From NCBI GenBank assembly GCA_003864495.1, contig ML133465.1, positions 1,115,163-1,179,162 on the forward strand: a stretch of DNA of 64,000 nt. The letters run 5' to 3'. The notes below the pieces were generated by a model. The model had not been told where the DNA came from. It saw nothing but the letters and a program-made list of their open reading frames with translations, and searched no databases. Made by a program: the position numbers and the translations under genes. Source of the DNA: Nemopilema nomurai (lineage: Eukaryota > Cnidaria > Scyphozoa > Rhizostomeae > Rhizostomatidae). Numbering within the stretch: position 1 is the stretch's first letter; each line of letters begins with the position of its first letter. Shown here piece after piece: positions 63,001-64,000 of the stretch.

Positions 63001-63120
63001 ACGTACTAGTCTTTGGGGCTCTTCATCACCAGGGAGAGAAGTCGTCTTCTTCGGTTCCTGATCTTCATTTGTCCTTGTGTTTAGCCTGGTCTCTTTTTTC
63101 TCCTCATCTTCATCTTCATC
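60061..63120 (-). CDS. PPP1R12A: Myosin phosphatase targeting subunit (PPP1R12), C-terminal exons; continues past right edge
   Basis: Exons in order of transcription: 63007-63120, 62432-62454, 62039-62126, 61254-61349, 61053-61103, 60481-60545, 60061-60193. PPP1R12 targets the PP1 catalytic subunit to myosin and controls contraction and cell shape. Visible here: an acidic Glu/Lys/Thr-rich linker, a 23-nt micro-exon, a Ser-rich segment, a coiled coil (ELQRKLRDALNEVEDYKSKL, then EKDELKEKLAQCEDQMK) and the diagnostic zipper core KMKDENGALIRVIS, nearly identical to vertebrate MYPT1. The reading frame can end at a TGA at 60477-60479, or splice at a GTGAGT donor that contains that TGA into a phase-matched 43-residue exon ending at TAA 60061-60063. 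Ankyrin repeats and the RVxF motif must lie beyond 64000. Assignment to A, B or C paralogue is not possible; the symbol is the closest match. Confidence 0.85.
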
Positions 63121-64000
63121 CTAAAGGCACCAACACTAAATTAATTCGACGTTCTATTTAATTCATCGCTCTAATTAATTGCTCCAACGTAATATACAGC
63201 GTGCACACAACACTTACATGCAAATTATTTTGAGAAATTTTCAAACGAAGATGGGAGTCGATACAAGAAAACTAATCAGTAAACTGGTGTAAAATGCCCA
63301 ATGCCTCACAGTAGGCCACAGCCCAATTTCTAATTATCGGATTTTCTACAACGAAACAAACAATCCCACAGCTGAGACAATAACTCGTAAAGGACCACCT
63401 TCGCTTGTTCAGTCTAAATCCTAAGCCTTTTCATTTGTCTCTCTTCCACATCAACAAACAATTTGTTAAGTAGGATGGGTTCGAATCAGTGTTGTAGGAA
63501 AAAAGCAATAGGCGTTCCCATTGGCAGAACAACAGGTCGTCTAGACAAATGTGTACACGATTTGTTTACATGGAATAATCGATTTACGATTCGAGAAACA
63601 TTCACAAATGACCTCTTAGCCCAACAAAAGAAGACACTTCAACAATGAAAGAACGTAGACCAAAGATTTCCTTATAGGTAAAAGCCTAAAGAAACCCAAC
63701 CCTACAAAGACAAAAGCGCAAAGCACAATCAGAAGAAGGCGAGCCCTCTTCGTGCTTTCACCACGCCCCCGCATTCTAAACTCCACCTTCAATCGTCGGG
63801 GCTTTGCCCTAGCCGATAAGCTGAAGATTGAAGGAACTACTATAGTTGAAAACCCGTGGAAATTGAAGCGAGACCTTCGACAGTCGCTTAAAACCAGTAC
63901 TTCCTCTGATTAGCTTAATTCTGATAAGAATTTCGACAGAGGTTAATTTTGTGGTTTTCGGGATAAGACCTAGTTGTCCGTTTTCACAGAATAATAATGA
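63121..64000. other. Intron of PPP1R12 (no exon seen)
   Basis: Upstream intron of the minus-strand PPP1R12 gene. A minus-strand ATG near 63772 opens a short, hydrophobic frame without splice partners; I do not call it. Confidence 0.5.

Noticed and set aside
63721..63775. Minus-strand ATG followed by a hydrophobic stretch like a signal anchor
   Set aside because: Very short, no donor in phase, inside a PPP1R12 intron.

Overview
The window is AT-rich nuclear DNA of an animal with many short introns. Gene families and protein style suggest a cnidarian, probably an anthozoan such as a coral or anemone; that assignment is an inference. Gene models were built by hand from open frames, GT/AG splice sites and codon phase. 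Three models (ZFC3H1, MON1, LRPAP1) close in frame from start to stop over 25, 18 and 5 exons.

Layout: 249-6544 (-) is an unrecognised gene with one likely membrane segment, running off the left edge, with a 5'-truncated LINE in its first intron. 8952-24287 (+) is ZFC3H1, the zinc-finger scaffold that links the nuclear exosome to poly(A) RNA. 26325-35173 (+) is MON1, half of the MON1-CCZ1 exchange factor for RAB7. 36961-43152 (+) is LRPAP1/RAP, an ER chaperone for LDL-receptor family proteins, ending in KDEL. 46449-54546 (-) is a short protein carrying only the C-terminal half of a myosin phosphatase targeting subunit (MYPT/PPP1R12). 56414-58084 (+) is STN1 of the telomeric CST complex, as an OB-fold-only form. 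60061-63120 (-) holds the last exons of a second, probably full-length PPP1R12 gene that continues beyond the right edge.

The genes look like unrelated housekeeping functions (RNA decay, vesicle fusion, ER folding, telomere capping, myosin phosphatase), not an operon-like system. The notable linkage is two PPP1R12-type C-terminal modules on the same strand, with STN1 on the opposite strand between them.

Mobile and repeat content is mainly intronic: a CR1/L2-type LINE, a Penelope-like tail, two copies of a TA-flanked inverted-repeat element in introns of different genes, a hAT-like element with 8-bp duplications, another inverted-repeat element, and three minisatellites. No convincing RNA gene, CRISPR or prokaryotic feature was seen.
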